64,000 nucleotides of DNA from Dysidea avara (GCF_963678975.1 NC_089272.1:21527399-21591398), one strand, 5' to 3'; shown: positions 29,301-39,992, counted from the first letter of the stretch. A program made the numbers and translations. Notes: a model not told the origin generated them from the letters alone.

Positions 29301-31024
29301 TTAGAAGACACTTATGCACTGTATGCATATTGAGTCGTAACCACTTGAAATACAATTTCAGTTTTATAATCCCTATTCCTTATTTACATTTCTAGTTAAG
29401 TGAATTGTTTTAACACTTTCGTACAAAATAATCTGGGTCATTTTGTGGGCTTGATTATAGCCAACCAATACTGCGGCCCAGATGCCTTAAAGGTAGTGTG
29501 GGCTGGTTTTTTGTGGATATTTCTTGGTAGGAAAAACTCAACCTATATATGATCCCTAATATGTTTTACTATGTGATAGGCTGCCTAAAGCACATACAGT
29601 ACAATGACATAATGATTGTGTATACTTTAATTACTCATTTTTGAGTTTGTTAAAATACACACTACATTCAACTGTAAGTGAGTGATTTAGATATTTTGTT
29701 GGATGCTTGTAAGTTGTAATGTAAAAACAATGTTTGTTATGCTTACTTGTTTGTGTAGGCTGGTCTTAAAATGACCAAAGATACATTAAAACTTACTTTG
29801 GAGCCAGAAGCAGCAGCAATGTTCTGTCTGAATGAGATTTGTAATATCAACAGATCTGAATCAACCAATGATCGCACTGAAGATGATATTAGTTGTTATT
29901 TGTTGGTTGACTGTGGTGGGGGCACTGTTGACATGGCTGCTCATAGATTAACCAAGAAAAAAGATAATTCCATTTCAATCGATGAAATACATCAAGCACA
30001 TGGTGGACCCTATGGCGGGTTTGCTGTCAATGATGAGTTTGAAAAAATGCTACAAAGAATGTTTCAACTTACACAAGAAAATCTGTTGGACATTAAAACC
30101 AGATACCCCCGACAGTGGACCAAGCTATTACTTGATGAATTTGAAATCTCAAAATGCAAAGTTGATCCTAAAAGTCCACAAGATGTATTTACTGTTAACC
30201 TCCCATCAGTTTTATGCAAAAATATTGAAGCACTGAGCAGAAAAAGTATTCAAGATATGGTTGAAGTTTATACACGACATGATGTAGAATGGGATGATGA
30301 TGAAAATGCTCTTGTTCTCACTTATGCTACAATGGAAAGCCTTTATTCACCAGTAGTAGCTAAACTTACAACAGTTATAGATTTAGTGTTAGCTAAGCCA
30401 GAGTGTCAGCCCGTTGACCAAATACTGTTGGTCGGTGGTTTTGCAGAGAGTAACTTGTTGTTCAATAAACTTGAGAAACACTTCTCTAGTAGAGTGGTCA
30501 AGAGAAGCTCTTCGCCTTGGCTTTCCGTGCTTAAAGGTGCCATCATACTTTCTCAAAGTGATCTCATCAACTCCCGTAAAATGCGTCAAACCATTGGAAT
30601 TGAGACATGGGATAAATATGTGCCAAATTTTCACAAAGAAGAGAAAAAAGAAATAGTAAATGAAAAGGCTTTCTGCAAAAACAGGTTTAAGAAATTTGTT
30701 GAGATTAATCAAAGTGTGGAAGTATCAGAAACATTTAAACATAGTTTTCTACCAGTTTCAACTATGGAAAATCAATGTATGGTAAAAATTTATGGCTCTG
30801 GCCACACTAGAGTAGATTACGTTGATGATCCTGGTAGCTACCTAATAGGAATTATTGTTGTCCTCCTGCCCAGCCATGCCAGTGACACATCCAGAGATAT
30901 TCACGTGGTCATGCATGTTAGTGGAACTGAGATAACTGTTTCAGCTTTCAGTAATTCATCTCAGCCATTACCAGTTCAACTTAATCTGGTAGTTGATGAG
31001 TATGCTATTAAAAACTGTGAATAA
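17066..31024 (+). CDS. HSPA12-like: HSPA12-like atypical Hsp70, gene 2 (whole gene, three exons)
   Basis: 604-residue paralogue of gene 1. Exons are 17066-17398, 23554-23769 and 29759-31024; both introns are phase 0, at the same protein positions as in gene 1 but about 6 kb long and filled with repeats. Motifs: DFGTSGCG (residues 26-33), TVPAIW in exon 2, DCGGGT (234-239) and VGGF (408-411). It is expected to bind ATP in the cytosol; client and partners are unknown. Relative to gene 1 it has a different N-terminal tail and a slightly longer linker before the second phosphate loop. The start at 17066 lies in a perfect hairpin; codon 8 (ATG) is an alternative. All motifs are intact and no internal stop is seen. 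Confidence 0.87.
18520..18890 (-). mobile_element. Composite repeat A, copy 2 (body), in intron 1 of gene 2
   Basis: Inverse of the 4190-4480 body: shared CTGACTGACTGATT, GCTTCAGC, CCTTTTAGCATA, TTTGCGTCCCATTTAT and TTTTCCATTTTGACTGGATTG. Its hairpin end is displaced to 19660-19930 by unrelated sequence. Confidence 0.55.
18891..19659. other. Intronic sequence separating the two parts of repeat A copy 2
   Basis: No exon-like frame or recognisable element; it probably entered the repeat as an insertion, but clean ends were not found. Confidence 0.3.
19660..19930 (-). mobile_element. Composite repeat A, copy 2 (foldback end)
   Basis: GGGTTCACCAGTCATATTA, then AGAAATAAAAAGTAGTGAAA and the hairpin part CTGAAGATATGCTAGTG paired with CACTAGTATATCTTCAG (reads through 19912-19928). 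The outer right arm is missing where repeat F begins. Confidence 0.55.
19915..20445 (+). repeat. Repeat F, copy 2, in intron 1 of gene 2
   Basis: Same orientation and block order as 8090-8830 but without the nested hAT/Tigger elements. It ends near GACTGTTTTATTAGAGTATC, a variant of the 11-mer motif. Confidence 0.55.
20446..21785. other. Intron 1 of gene 2, no feature recognised
   Basis: AT-rich, no exon candidate. Two related stretches near 21180-21240 and 21300-21370 share ACCAAA-TTC-AACTCA and GAGCTTATA-ACTTATACT, suggesting an old internal duplication. Confidence 0.3.
21790..22518 (-). mobile_element. Composite repeat A, copy 3
   Basis: Complete inverse copy of the unit at 3820-4560: body 21790-22340, then hairpin 22388-22517 with arms AGAAATAAAAAGTACTGAAA and TTTCAGTACATTTTATTTCT. 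It has the same broken reading as the body of copy 1 on the minus strand (21964-22236). Confidence 0.65.
22751..22955. mobile_element. Foldback MITE (about 205 bp) in intron 1 of gene 2
   Basis: Near-complete inverted repeat: ACTGCCCAAA, AATTGCGTACGATTAAAAAC and GCAGCCATTTTGTT on the left pair with AACGAAATGGCTGC, GTTTTTAATCACGCACAATT and TTTGGGCAGT on the right. TA lies outside each end, compatible with a TA target. GC-richer than its surroundings. Confidence 0.7.
23554..23769 (+). CDS. HSPA12-like: HSPA12-like gene 2, exon 2
   Basis: 72 codons between GTTTCTTAG| and |GTAAAAAG, residues 112-183, phase 0 on both sides. It contains MKIKAENGRELPAITV and WILTVPAIWSPAAKQIMREAA. Same length as gene 1 exon 2 and collinear with it. 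Confidence 0.87.
23770..24590. other. Intron 2 of gene 2, proximal part, no feature recognised
   Basis: No exon-like or repeat structure stood out. Confidence 0.3.
24591..24690. repeat. 31-bp tandem repeat of a CCATGGC palindrome unit
   Basis: About three units of AAACCATGGCTGGCCATGGT followed by TTATTTTAGTT. Each unit contains the internal palindrome CCATGG-CTGG-CCATGG, so the array can fold on itself. Confidence 0.85.
24775..24869 (+). other. Possible first coding exon of an unplaced gene (weak)
   Basis: An ATG directly after TCACGTGATG opens a 31-codon frame beginning MKTMRPISILQHSDGDDS and closes on a good donor, CAAG|GTGAGAAC. The upstream E-box-like TCACGTGA resembles the HSPA12-like promoters. 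No downstream exon could be linked and no family was recognised; it lies inside intron 2 of gene 2, so it may be chance. Confidence 0.2.
25540..25690 (+). repeat. Repeat C, partial third copy
   Basis: Diverged match to 1895-2060: TTTAATGCAG, GTCACTGCTCTATTAGGA, AGACTCCACAATG-TGCA-A and CGTTCCATTCTC. It carries a near copy of the 11-mer motif at 25561. Confidence 0.45.
26294..26600 (+). mobile_element. Composite repeat A, copy 4 (foldback plus start of body)
   Basis: Hairpin 26294-26456 with arms TGATTGGGGATCATAGAAG and TCTATGATCCCTAATCA, followed by the body start (TGACTGGACCAACGCATGC, then GCGCCAGA and ACCCCAGGTATCAATTAC). The rest of the body is lost. Confidence 0.65.
26601..27324. other. 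Intron 2 of gene 2, no feature recognised
   Basis: No exon-like frame or recognisable repeat boundary. Confidence 0.3.
27325..28358 (-). mobile_element. Composite repeat B, copy 2 (inverted)
   Basis: Inverse copy of 5425-6478: it runs from AGGGATCGCCCC at the left to the hairpin 28157-28358 at the right. Three close motif variants (ACTCTGATACAACAATC, ACTCTAATACAACAGTC and ATTCTAATAGAACAGTC) lie at 28035-28090, mirroring those in copy 1. Confidence 0.65.
28359..28895. other. Intron 2 of gene 2, no feature recognised
   Basis: No convincing coding or repeat structure. Confidence 0.3.
28896..29140 (+). repeat. Possible LINE/SINE tail: tandem hairpin, (CA)n, terminal hairpin
   Basis: Two copies of a 27-bp unit containing TTTTACTTCTTACACGTAAA, then GCTCACGTGGGTGCATACGG, ACATAGATA-type steps, a short (CA)n at about 29032-29060, then inverted ends AACCAGGCGCGCACCC and GGGCACGCACCTGGTT. 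The order suggests the 3' tail of a non-LTR element, but no coding part is attached. Confidence 0.4.
29759..31024 (+). CDS. HSPA12-like: HSPA12-like gene 2, exon 3 (last exon)
   Basis: Begins after TTTGTGTAG| in phase 0 with AGLK and codes residues 184-604, stop TAA 31022-31024. It shares LEPEAAAMFC, LLVDCGGGTVDMAAHRL, QAHGGPYGG, HDVEWDDD, ILLVGGFAESNLL, SPWLSVLKGA and IGIETWDKY with gene 1 exon 3. The acidic/polar linker (SESTNDRTEDD) before the phosphate-2 loop is longer than in gene 1. Confidence 0.9.
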   Translation, partial: AGLKMTKDTLKLTLEPEAAAMFCLNEICNINRSESTNDRTEDDISCYLLVDCGGGTVDMAAHRLTKKKDNSISIDEIHQAHGGPYGGFAVNDEFEKMLQRMFQLTQENLLDIKTRYPRQWTKLLLDEFEISKCKVDPKSPQDVFTVNLPSVLCKNIEALSRKSIQDMVEVYTRHDVEWDDDENALVLTYATMESLYSPVVAKLTTVIDLVLAKPECQPVDQILLVGGFAESNLLFNKLEKHFSSRVVKRSSSPWLSVLKGAIILSQSDLINSRKMRQTIGIETWDKYVPNFHKEEKKEIVNEKAFCKNRFKKFVEINQSVEVSETFKHSFLPVSTMENQCMVKIYGSGHTRVDYVDDPGSYLIGIIVVLLPSHASDTSRDIHVVMHVSGTEITVSAFSNSSQPLPVQLNLVVDEYAIKNCE

Positions 31025-32916
31025 AACTTCTGCATACAATTTTTAAAGGCTGTGTAATATACGCTTTGCTACATATTCTTTTGTGTTACCTGTATGTACA
31101 GTCAGTAGTAATCATTATAATTATATAGCCATTATATACTTTCCAAACAATGCTGTGTGATGTGCATACATATATTGCATGATCTTACCGGTTTGTTTTC
31201 ACAATACTGTGATTATTATTGCATGTAGTAGAGTTTGTATTATACCAAAGACACAGTTCACAATACATTAATATGGACTGTCCGACTTGATGTTTCTCAA
31301 TTGTATACAGTATGAAATATACACCAAATTTAAGAGCCAACAGGAATAGACTACCCGGTAAGTGAAATCAAGTTTGTTAACATTATGAACTCTTGGTGTC
31401 ATAACTACACGATGTGGTGTGGGAGTACAGATTTATCCTATACAATGTAAAAGTAATTTGCATGTTTTTAAATGGAGCAAATAGCTTGGGTAGCATAAAT
31501 AATTATCACTGGCTGTGTTTAATATAGTTATGTGTAGTTTTCAAAAACAGCATAGCCATTGCGCTGTAGCTTCTTATGAATATATTGCAAAATCACTTGT
31601 TGAAAGTGGAATAAAATGCAAGCACAAAGGCTCAAGTCCATTCAGTATACATAGCTAGCTAAGAAAATGTCCAACAAATCATTCACTCTTCCTACAATGA
31701 CGCTAGCTATAATGTGCATTCAAGCACCATACTGTGTATGGGGGTCCATAAGAGTTCGGGTAGTTAAAAAGTATGATTCTCATCATGTTGAATTCCATTA
31801 TTGACTAGTTTTCTCATGCAAAGAGCCCATGCAGTTTTATTTGTGTATTATGGTTTTGCCATGAATGTTTAGATAACAAAAGCAACAAAGATAGTCAGTA
31901 ATTGTATTATATATATATGTAATTGAGTTGGCTGACAGATAAGGACAAGGACTATACCAATACGTAGCTGGCTTATTAAATTATAATACTTATAGAGTAA
32001 AAGGTGAAAGAAAAGTCCTGTTTGTGCATGTACAGTGAAAATTAAAAGCATATTATCTTTGTTAAAACTGGCTAGGAATTGAGGGCAGAGAGCGGATTAA
32101 TATATTGTTTTGGATTTAACTTTTGCATGATGATTCAAGCTACTATTGTACTATACAGTGGGACACAGGTGTGTGTTTAAAATATTTATTTGAAATACCA
32201 AATGCAAGATTGTGATAGAGTTACATTGCCAACTGCAGTAACTTTCTCACACAGTGTGATTACCCCTGTCACTTAACAATTACACTCAACTGCGATAATA
32301 AACAAAACTTGTGGCTTTAACCAGCTACCACAGACATTCAATTTTGTAAGTCACAACTTCCTCTCTACATTAAGTTACACATTATGAATATTCACAGTTC
32401 ACTACACTGCAACAGTTGCTTTCTTGCATGAAACTACATAGTTACATCCTTATATGAGAGACATCCCCCACATGTACAGTTGTGGAATCATTGTTTATTA
32501 TTGTGTAGGACTCAATCAAAGAGTATAGTACACAGATACATTTGAGAAAAGAAAAATTCATCTAATCAAAGATTAAATAATTCATTAATAAGTGCTTCAG
32601 CTGATTGGCTATATCTTCTAACTTGTTCCATAATTATTGAATGGTAAGAATAAGATTAAGTAGCTGACTGATCCTCTAGTGACTGATGACATTTTAAATA
32701 GTATACAGTACTGTATGATTGCACTTCAATGTGACTGTTGATAATAGCATAAACATGACTATTATGTTTACAGAAAGTGCATTGTAGAGAGTACAAGTAA
32801 ACTTGAGTTAATACTATACTTCTCCATGCATGAGTAATCATTTATTGGAAATCTTGCAGTACGTATGGAACTTTTCTATTGCATAAATTGTAGATAAACC
32901 ATATCACAAAAAGGGG
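31025..32916. other. 3' flank of gene 2 and gene-free sequence
   Basis: No gene or clear mobile element. AATAAA near 31608 is a distant possible polyadenylation signal. Confidence 0.3.
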
Positions 32917-33145
32917 TCTTCAGTATAGCCGCCTTTCCAAATTTCCATTTTTGACTAATCATGACTCCTCGTGCAAGTTTTAAACCAATCACCTAATAAT
33001 TATACCAAACAATATCAGTATGTTAGTGGTATAACATGACCAAATTTCATAATGGTACCTTATTCGCAAGTCAAGTTGTGGGTTGTCAGGTATCAGTGTC
33101 CAATTGGAAAACCTATGTACACCTTTTTTACAGATATGGGAGAGG
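32917..33145 (+). repeat. Repeat D, copy 2
   Basis: Diverged counterpart of 2757-2960, same orientation. Confidence 0.45.
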
Positions 33146-33720
33146 TGCTATGGGTCTAAGAAATGATTTTAGATTAACAGTATCTACATGTAGTGTGGAA
33201 AATAATTCCCTGATGAATATTAAAATCGTAAGGGGTCTAAAAACTGTACATGTCCAAATAAAATGATCCAGCTATCTCTGGTGAGAAAGTCAAACATTTG
33301 TTCAATGCCATAAGTATTAGCTAACCAGGTGAATTTGAATGCATAGCATTGTATGGGGCAAGCCTTGTTTAGATAGCTATTGCAATTTGTTCGCTTGCAC
33401 AGATAACAGTTCTTAATTATGCCACAAAGACCATTATGTGAGTGACAGACTTGGAAACTCAAGTATAATAGCAAACATGGTAAGTACACCCTACCATCAT
33501 TCCATATATAACTGTACAAACCATGAAACACATTACATTTATCATGGACCCATGGTTAACAAGCCAGCTCATGCAGCATGAAGAATCAGTGAAATAGTGC
33601 CTGCAGAGTATATTCAAATTTCATAGTGAAGTCATAGTAATTATTAGCAAGCATATATGTATATATACTGGACAGTTTCCAGGGAAAGCATTGTTTCCTG
33701 GAAAAGCAAATTAAATGTAG

Positions 33721-33925
33721 ACCAAACACATTCAAACATCACAACCACTATAAACCACTTGACAAACCAAGCATGCAGTTTAGTATACCACTCTCAGTGG
33801 TATACTACTGTCAAGTGGTTTATAGTGGTTGTGATGTTTGAATGTGTTTGGAAAAGCAAGTAGACCAAACACATTCAAACATCACAACCACTATAAACCA
33901 CTTGACAGTAGTATACCACTGAGAG
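33721..33925. repeat. Triple-armed inverted repeat within copy 1
   Basis: A 43-bp unit (ACCAAACACATTCAAACATC onward) occurs at 33721-33763, inverted at 33810-33851, and direct again at 33864-33906. The inverted and second direct copies extend through CTCTCAGTGGTATACTACTG and its inverse, giving a near-perfect hairpin (33791-33851 with 33864-33925) around a 12-base loop. Confidence 0.9.
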
Positions 33926-34353
33926 ACCTTTCAATGCAATCATTCCTTGAACAGTTCATCCTTAACTAAATGGGAGATGAATGTATGATCAAGCGACCAA
34001 ACAAGCTACATCACAGCTATTCTTATTTGCCCCATGAAGTTCTGCAAAAGTGTGAGGAACTGAGGATGGAGTTGTGCCAAAATAATTACCATTCCAAATG
34101 TTAATAGGAGGTCACTGTTGTCCATATTGGAGAAGTGTATATATACAATATTGATTCTACTAGTGTAGTGATATTTTCAAGACTGCGTGATAAACTAATC
34201 TAGAAGGTCTAAAACTGTTTGCTGAAATGACATAGACAAACTGGATCTTTGTTTGAAAGGATTATGTATAGTTACTGTATCTTGTGCTTACAATCTGTTT
34301 CTGTGGAGCATCACACATGTACATACCTCTATGAGGGCCCCTCTGTAGCTATA

Positions 34354-34459
<106 letters not shown>

Positions 34460-34748
34460 TAATCATCGTGATGTACATACTTCTGAAGTAAGTTCATCAT
34501 ACTAAATGAGCTAATTGTATTGCGCTAATTAATAGCCCGGTACTAAATGCACTAATTTCCCAATGTTGCATGTGCCTGCGGGCGCCCCTGTGCGTATATA
34601 TTGCAGTGCGCCCTACAGTATATTGGTATCTAAGGAATCATTTCTACCCAACCTCAACCGGCGGTATATCGTGTCTACTTAAGGTACTGTGTCTACTTGA
34701 GGTACTGCAAGGTACGGTATGAGTTCTGTGGTGTTTGAGCGTAGCTAA

Positions 34749-35630
34749 TCATAGTTAGCTAGCAATAGTTAATAATAAGAGAATGTCCCTTTTCTTGCAA
34801 GATTCTATCAAGTGCAGCTTGCAATACGTAACTTACAAGATTCTTGCAAGGCAAGGCATAGACGTAGCTACAATGTAGGCAAGTGGGGCCTCACCAAATA
34901 TTGGTGACTGAATTAAGAGCTCCATTGCACCTTTTAGCGGATGCATCGAAAGCTTGCATTTAAAAAATTTAAATGCTGTTTAGTTCATCTTACTGTATAC
35001 TTTAGTGGTCCATCCAGGGGCAGCTCCAGGGGCGTTACTAAGATTTTCAGGAACTGGTCAAGCAAGATCGATATACTCTAATAGAGCAGTCACCCTAATA
35101 CAACAGTCAAGCAAAAATTATTTTAATATAATAGTGTTGATAAACTACTTAAATTGCTCACAATCAATCTTAGATGATCTAACTTTCCCATGGGAGTATA
35201 TACCCCAGACCCAATGGATTGACATGTTTGCATATCATATTTACCAGTGCTTATGCTAGCTTCTGAGTCAAGGTCTGAGCTATACATGCATAGCCATATG
35301 TGCATTCTTTGCAATTACTATAATAGTACGACTAAAATTACCTCCAGATAATTTTCCAAGATTTCCTAAGGTGGGGCCAGATGGGGCATGCCACCAGACC
35401 TCCTTAGCTGGAGCACGTTACTCATACTGGGTATACTTAGACCTACACACCAGAGTGCATGCATACATTGTAAGGTCTGCCTCACCTATTTAATACTTCT
35501 AGCTATGCTCCTGCAACGGCTGCAAGGCAAGATTCTTGCACAGAAAATGTTCCTTTTCTTGCAAGTTACTTGCAGGTCACTTGCAGTCTTGCAAGAATCT
35601 TGCTTTTCATTTCTCCCTGGGATATGCTGA
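34749..35630. other. Insertion in duplicated segment copy 1
   Basis: Not shared with copy 2. It contains an exact CTCTAATAGAG at 35076-35086 within GATCGATATACTCTAATAGA-GCAGTCACC, and CTTGCAAG-rich patches. No coding function recognised. Confidence 0.4.
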
Positions 35631-35956
35631 GCTAAATACCAAGTATTATCTGTTTCAATCTGCCTAGGGCCTCATAGCAAAAGGGGTGTCTGAGTTTCAA
35701 GCATTGATCTTCATTTGATTTAATTTTTTACCTTGTCTCCTCAGTTTTAATACACACCAGGTGCATGGCACGGCTTTGCATATAGCTAGTTACTTGTAGT
35801 AGTGGCTAGCCAGTGAGTCTCAACCATGCATTGTTCTATTGTGTATCTCAGTCGCGTTGTTTGCTACAACAGTAATCAGGCCGCAATGGGCGAAACAAGC
35901 ATCGTTTGTTTATCCCACAAACCAACAGGGTGCTGGAGCAGTGGCTACAATCTGGC

Positions 35957-36275
35957 CCAAGTTATCAGGGGCGGATACAGAGTTTGGAAAGAGGGGGGGC
36001 ACCTTGCTGAAAAAAGTTGAAGAGCAAAAAAAAAAAAAAAAGGTCACAACAATAATAGCTAGTTATCCTTTACCAAATATATTATATCACGTATGTCATG
36101 TAAAATAAAATCCTATTTATAGCTTCATAAGTAAGCTGCACTGCCTCATGAACATTGTGACTGCTTTATTAGAGTAATTGACTACTCAGTCTATTAGGGT
36201 ATCTTGATCTTGTATGCAATTTCTTGAAGCGGGGGGAAATTTACCCCAAATGCCCCATCCTGGATCCGCCATTGG
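35957..36275. mobile_element. TIR element with GGGGCGGAT ends
   Basis: Left end GGGGCGGATACAGAGTTTGG and right end CATCCTGGATCCGCCATTG are imperfect inverses; flanking GTTAT/GTTAC suggests a decayed short duplication. Such ends resemble the hAT-type element at 44845. It contains two inverted variants of the 11-mer motif near 36164 and 36194 and a poly-A run at 36027-36042. Confidence 0.5.
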
Positions 36276-37900
36276 TTACCCCCTACATTAATTAGTTGAT
36301 CTTGATCGTTTTTCACTTTTTAAATATGCTTTTAAGCAGTTGTATTCTCTTTATGATTATAATTATATACTGGAAAGACAGTGATACAGCTGATGGATAA
36401 ACCCTCCAAAAGTAAAAAAGGGGGTTAATTACAACAAATCTAAGCTAAGAATGTAATTACTAAAGTTTCTGCTTCAATAATGTAACTTGGGAGGCTATCA
36501 GTTCCACTGTTTGATGAAATGAGGAAAGAAACTCTGTTGGTAGGCAGCTGTTTTGCGTTTCGCTGATACTTGTGTTGCCTGGTTGTTGTGTATACAGTAG
36601 CTAGCTATAGCTATTGTATGTATTGAATTATTATAGGGCACTGCTGAAAAACAGTTCATAGAACTGATGCAGTTAGCTACCCATGCACTATATCATTAAA
36701 CATTAATCTACTGTGAATAGGGCAGAAAGGTGATAGACTATCACTACATCAGTCTGTTTTTCATCACTATCCTTAATCATGTTATTTACTAGCTACAAAA
36801 GAAAGTGACCCATAAATCATGGCTTAAAGTCATGACATCACAGTGTTTTGTATGTCAGTTGTCAGTCGTACAAAAATTCTGAATGGGAATCACACACATC
36901 AAAACCAACCAATGATAGATAGGTGGTTGAAGGATCTGATTGGCTGTTTTACATGTGATATCACCAACAATAGATATTGTAACTGACAATTGTTTTGCAA
37001 TCTACTGTAACTAATTTGTAAACCACAAACATGGTTTATAGAAACCACGTGCCTAGAGCAGAAGTATGATCAAACACGTGACCCGTGATACAAATACCTT
37101 TAACTAACAAGGCTGGTTTACAGTAGTTTGCCAGCAAACCTTGATGCTGATAATGAACTGTAGGATAATCTTAAAAATATGCATGGGCAAAAATACACCA
37201 TCCCCAAAAGTGAACAGCTTTTCCTGTAGATCCATAGGTACTGGAGATTGGGGGGGTAGGGGATCTTGGCCCAGCCCCTCACTTTTATGGGACAATAACA
37301 CAATATTTAGAAAAGACCAAAAAGATCGAGATACTCTAAAAAAGCAGTCACAGTGTTCAGATAAGCAGTGTAGCAAGCTACATATCTGTAGTTATAAATA
37401 AGGAGATATATAGTTAGCTGGTAGAGGGCAGCTATTGACAGCAGGTAATTACCTTTTTGGTCACCAAAAAGTCTTGCTACACCACTGAGTAGGCCCCCTC
37501 ACTCTTTGGCCTGCTCCACCGCCCCTGTGTAGATCAGTGAAAAATATGGCAGATTTCAATTCTTTAAAATAGTGCTTTTGTCAAGTCCTTTTGACCTCAT
37601 ATTTATTAGTGGACCTAAACTTTTCAAATTAACTTATAAGACTTTTTAAGGTTTAAAGAAGTTTATAAAGTAATTTTTAGGTGAGTGTTCTATTAGGATT
37701 TTCGAAACATTACCTTCATGATAACTGGATATATCAAAGCTGTATAGTACAAAGTCAAAAAAACTATTGTACATGTTGAGATTGTTGATTGACTTGATAT
37801 ACATGTCTAGCACTAATATCAAGCACCACCAGCACATCTTATTATCATCCATTAATGGATTTATAAAAAATAAACAAACTAATGCAAAAATAATTTTAAA
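36276..37900. other. Gene-free stretch with small repeats
   Basis: No gene. GCCCCTCACTTTT-like words near 37275 and 37490 resemble the interior of the 44845 element. A motif variant, GATCGAGATACTCTAAAAA, lies at 37324. Confidence 0.35.
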
Positions 37901-38560
37901 AATTAAAACATGGAAATAGAGATTGCCGAAAAAAGTAAAGAAACAAGAGTCAAACAAGCCGGCATGTTAAACACACAGAAATCTCTAAAATAAAAATTTA
38001 TACAGAAGCATTCTCAGTACTTATCTGCCCTATGGAAACTACTGGTTTTTTTCCTTCCGTATTCATTTAGTCCATGCAAATAAAGATCTCTGTGTGTTTA
38101 ACATGCTGGCTTTGCTGGCTTGTTTGACCCTTGTTTCTTTAGCAATCTCTTTTTCCATGTTTTAATTACTCTAAATACTCTCCTCTAAGGAAAGTGTTGA
38201 TATGGAAAATTAATGTCTTGGCATGAAGAAGACGACCATGTAATTAAAGATAAAAGGAAAGCAGAAAGCAGGTGCTTGTTGGAACCAGAAAAGGCACATG
38301 CCACCTGTGAGTGTGTTATTGTGGCTATTCACTGCTTTGTTTGGCCCCTAGCCTTGTCTGGCAAGCAGGCTGGCAGGCAGACCAAAATTCTGGTTTGGCG
38401 ATTTGGATTTTCTAACAATATCCAACCATATGTAAAGGTTTTCTTATTTTTTTTAGCCATGGATTTGATGTTAGATTCACTATGACTACACATTGTGCCA
38501 AAAAAGATGACTTCATAACATCACACCACAGGTACAATAGCAATAGATTTTATAAGATAC
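37901..38560 (+). mobile_element. Composite repeat B, copy 3
   Basis: Foldback hairpin 37901-38167 with arms AATTAAAACATGGAAATAG and CTCTTTTTCCATGTTTTAATT, enclosing AAACAAGCCGGCATGTTAAA and its inverse, then the B body (AAAGTGTTGATATGGAAAAT, AGATAAAAGGAAAGC, CACTGCTTTGTTTGGCC). A 90-codon open frame in the body is probably incidental. Confidence 0.6.
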
Positions 38561-39199
38561 TGTTTGAATCACGATGGACGGTAGCAAAAATTCACCTTAC
38601 TACCTCAAAAAGGGACACAAGGAAGGATGCATAGTGTCGTGCGGCCAAGAAAGCTGGCGACCACACCGTGAGTATATTTACAGGGAGAAAGAAAACAGCT
38701 TTTCCATGCGTGCATATCTCCATGGTCCCTTCTCCAAAGCACACCATTTTTGCATTATAGCTGTCCCCAAAGTAGGGTACGCCACACAGCAAGTTTGATT
38801 AAATTCGCAACAACCATTTGCCAGATATGGACGTTCAAAATTTCGTTTTAATTTTTTTCGTTTTTTTCTTATGCAGTACGGGGGCAATGGGGGCTTCGAT
38901 TTCTTTTCGCACACTTTGCAAAAATTGCTATAAAATGCAAACGTGTAACTCGATTGCCTCGATCTGTAGCACAAATGAAGAGTGTGTAACGGTGGATTCA
39001 CGTACCAAGTTTGTTGTGAATCTGAGTAATATTCAGGGAGTTATGAGCGTTTATTCACGTAAAAAAGATCAAAGTTCTGTCACGGCTACAGAGTAAACCA
39101 AGTATAGAAATGACTTGAAAATTGGTGTGTAGATAGGCTGATCATCGTAGCAGTGCTTTTTGATAGTTTGAATAGCAATAGAGTTACAGCGACAAAGTT
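38561..39199 (+). other. Unclassified stretch with two small open frames
   Basis: Frames at 38574-38798 (74 codons) and 38818-39096 (92 codons). The second starts with a hydrophobic run (FVLIFFVFFLC) and six Cys residues follow, which could mimic a small secreted protein, but no conserved domain, homologous copy or splice signal was recognised. Possibly part of an interspersed repeat. Confidence 0.25.
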
Positions 39200-39294
39200 A
39201 TAAAGCAAAAACTAAGCAAGTGTAAAATCGCGGGATCGAGATACTCTAATAGAGCAGTCACCACGGGGTAAAAAAGGTGTGCAAAAATGTCGAA

Positions 39295-39400
39295 AAAAAA
39301 ACTTACAGAGTTCGAACCAGGGACCTCCATACCTAACACCTGCATCCTTAACCACTGAACCACTGCTACCTTGGCTGATCACCTCACTTAATTTCTGTTT
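39295..39400 (-). mobile_element. tRNA-derived SINE
   Basis: On the minus strand AGTGGTTCAGTGGTTAAGG (A-box-like) and GGTTCGAACTC (B-box) have tRNA spacing. Flanks match the copies at 6712 and 3700, which marks this as a dispersed repeat rather than a tRNA gene. Confidence 0.65.
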
Positions 39401-39720
39401 TATAAATGAAATTTCTAGTTGAAATCTGCTTACAATCAAACATATGTAATTTCATAGATCTACCAATAGAAGTACTAGATTGTTCTAGAACATTCTATGT
39501 ATGTTTTATTAGAAGTCCTCAAAAAAATGTGCACTCTATTAGAGTATTACAATAATATTATCAGATATTGAATTAAATCATGCAATGAAATACATTTATA
39601 AGTCTGTCTTCAATAATCATCATTGTATCTACATAGAAAAGAAGAAATGTGAGTAAAAACAAACCTCAAAGTCAGCCATAGGCTGGTTTTGGGGCCTTAT
39701 AAAGTACAAAAAGGAGTGAA

Positions 39721-39992
39721 ATCCACACAAAAACAGCCAAGCTGTGAAAAAATAGTGCGGCCTTAAAAAGCCTGGGTGAAAAAGTTGTTAAATCAAAGGT
39801 GGCAGCCAAGAAATGGCTGCAATGATGTTAATGCTAAAAAATTTTAATAATGGCTGTGTGCATTGTTAAAATTTATTAGCATTAACATCATTGCAGCCAT
39901 TTCTTGGCCACCACCTTTGATTTAACAACTTTTTCACCCAGGCTTTTTAAGGCCGCACCATTTTTTCACAGCTTGGCTGTTTTTGTGTGGAT
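39721..39992. repeat. 272-bp palindrome (foldback element)
   Basis: Arms of roughly 110-130 bp: ATCCACACAAAAACAGCCAA and AAGCCTGGGTGAAAAAGTTG on the left, their near-exact inverses on the right, around a short AT-rich centre. Part of the right arm is also found at 7090-7190. Confidence 0.85.

Larger units (their letters stand above)
39200..39992 (-). repeat. Repeat E, copy 2, with SINE and large palindrome
   Basis: Ordered matches to 6590-7200. On the minus strand the SINE is followed by about 60 bases and then GTGACTGCTCTATTAGAGTA-TCTCGATC, so the 11-mer sits as a tail-like block. Exact motifs at 39244-39254 and 39534-39544. Confidence 0.6.

Noticed and set aside
38818-39096. Small secreted Cys-rich protein
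   Set aside because: A hydrophobic start and several Cys are suggestive, but there is no clean signal-peptide context, homologue or transcript evidence, so it was left as unclassified.
39303-39380. A true tRNA gene on the minus strand
   Set aside because: A- and B-boxes are present, but stems do not fold well and the same flanks occur at 6712 and 3700, so it is a SINE.
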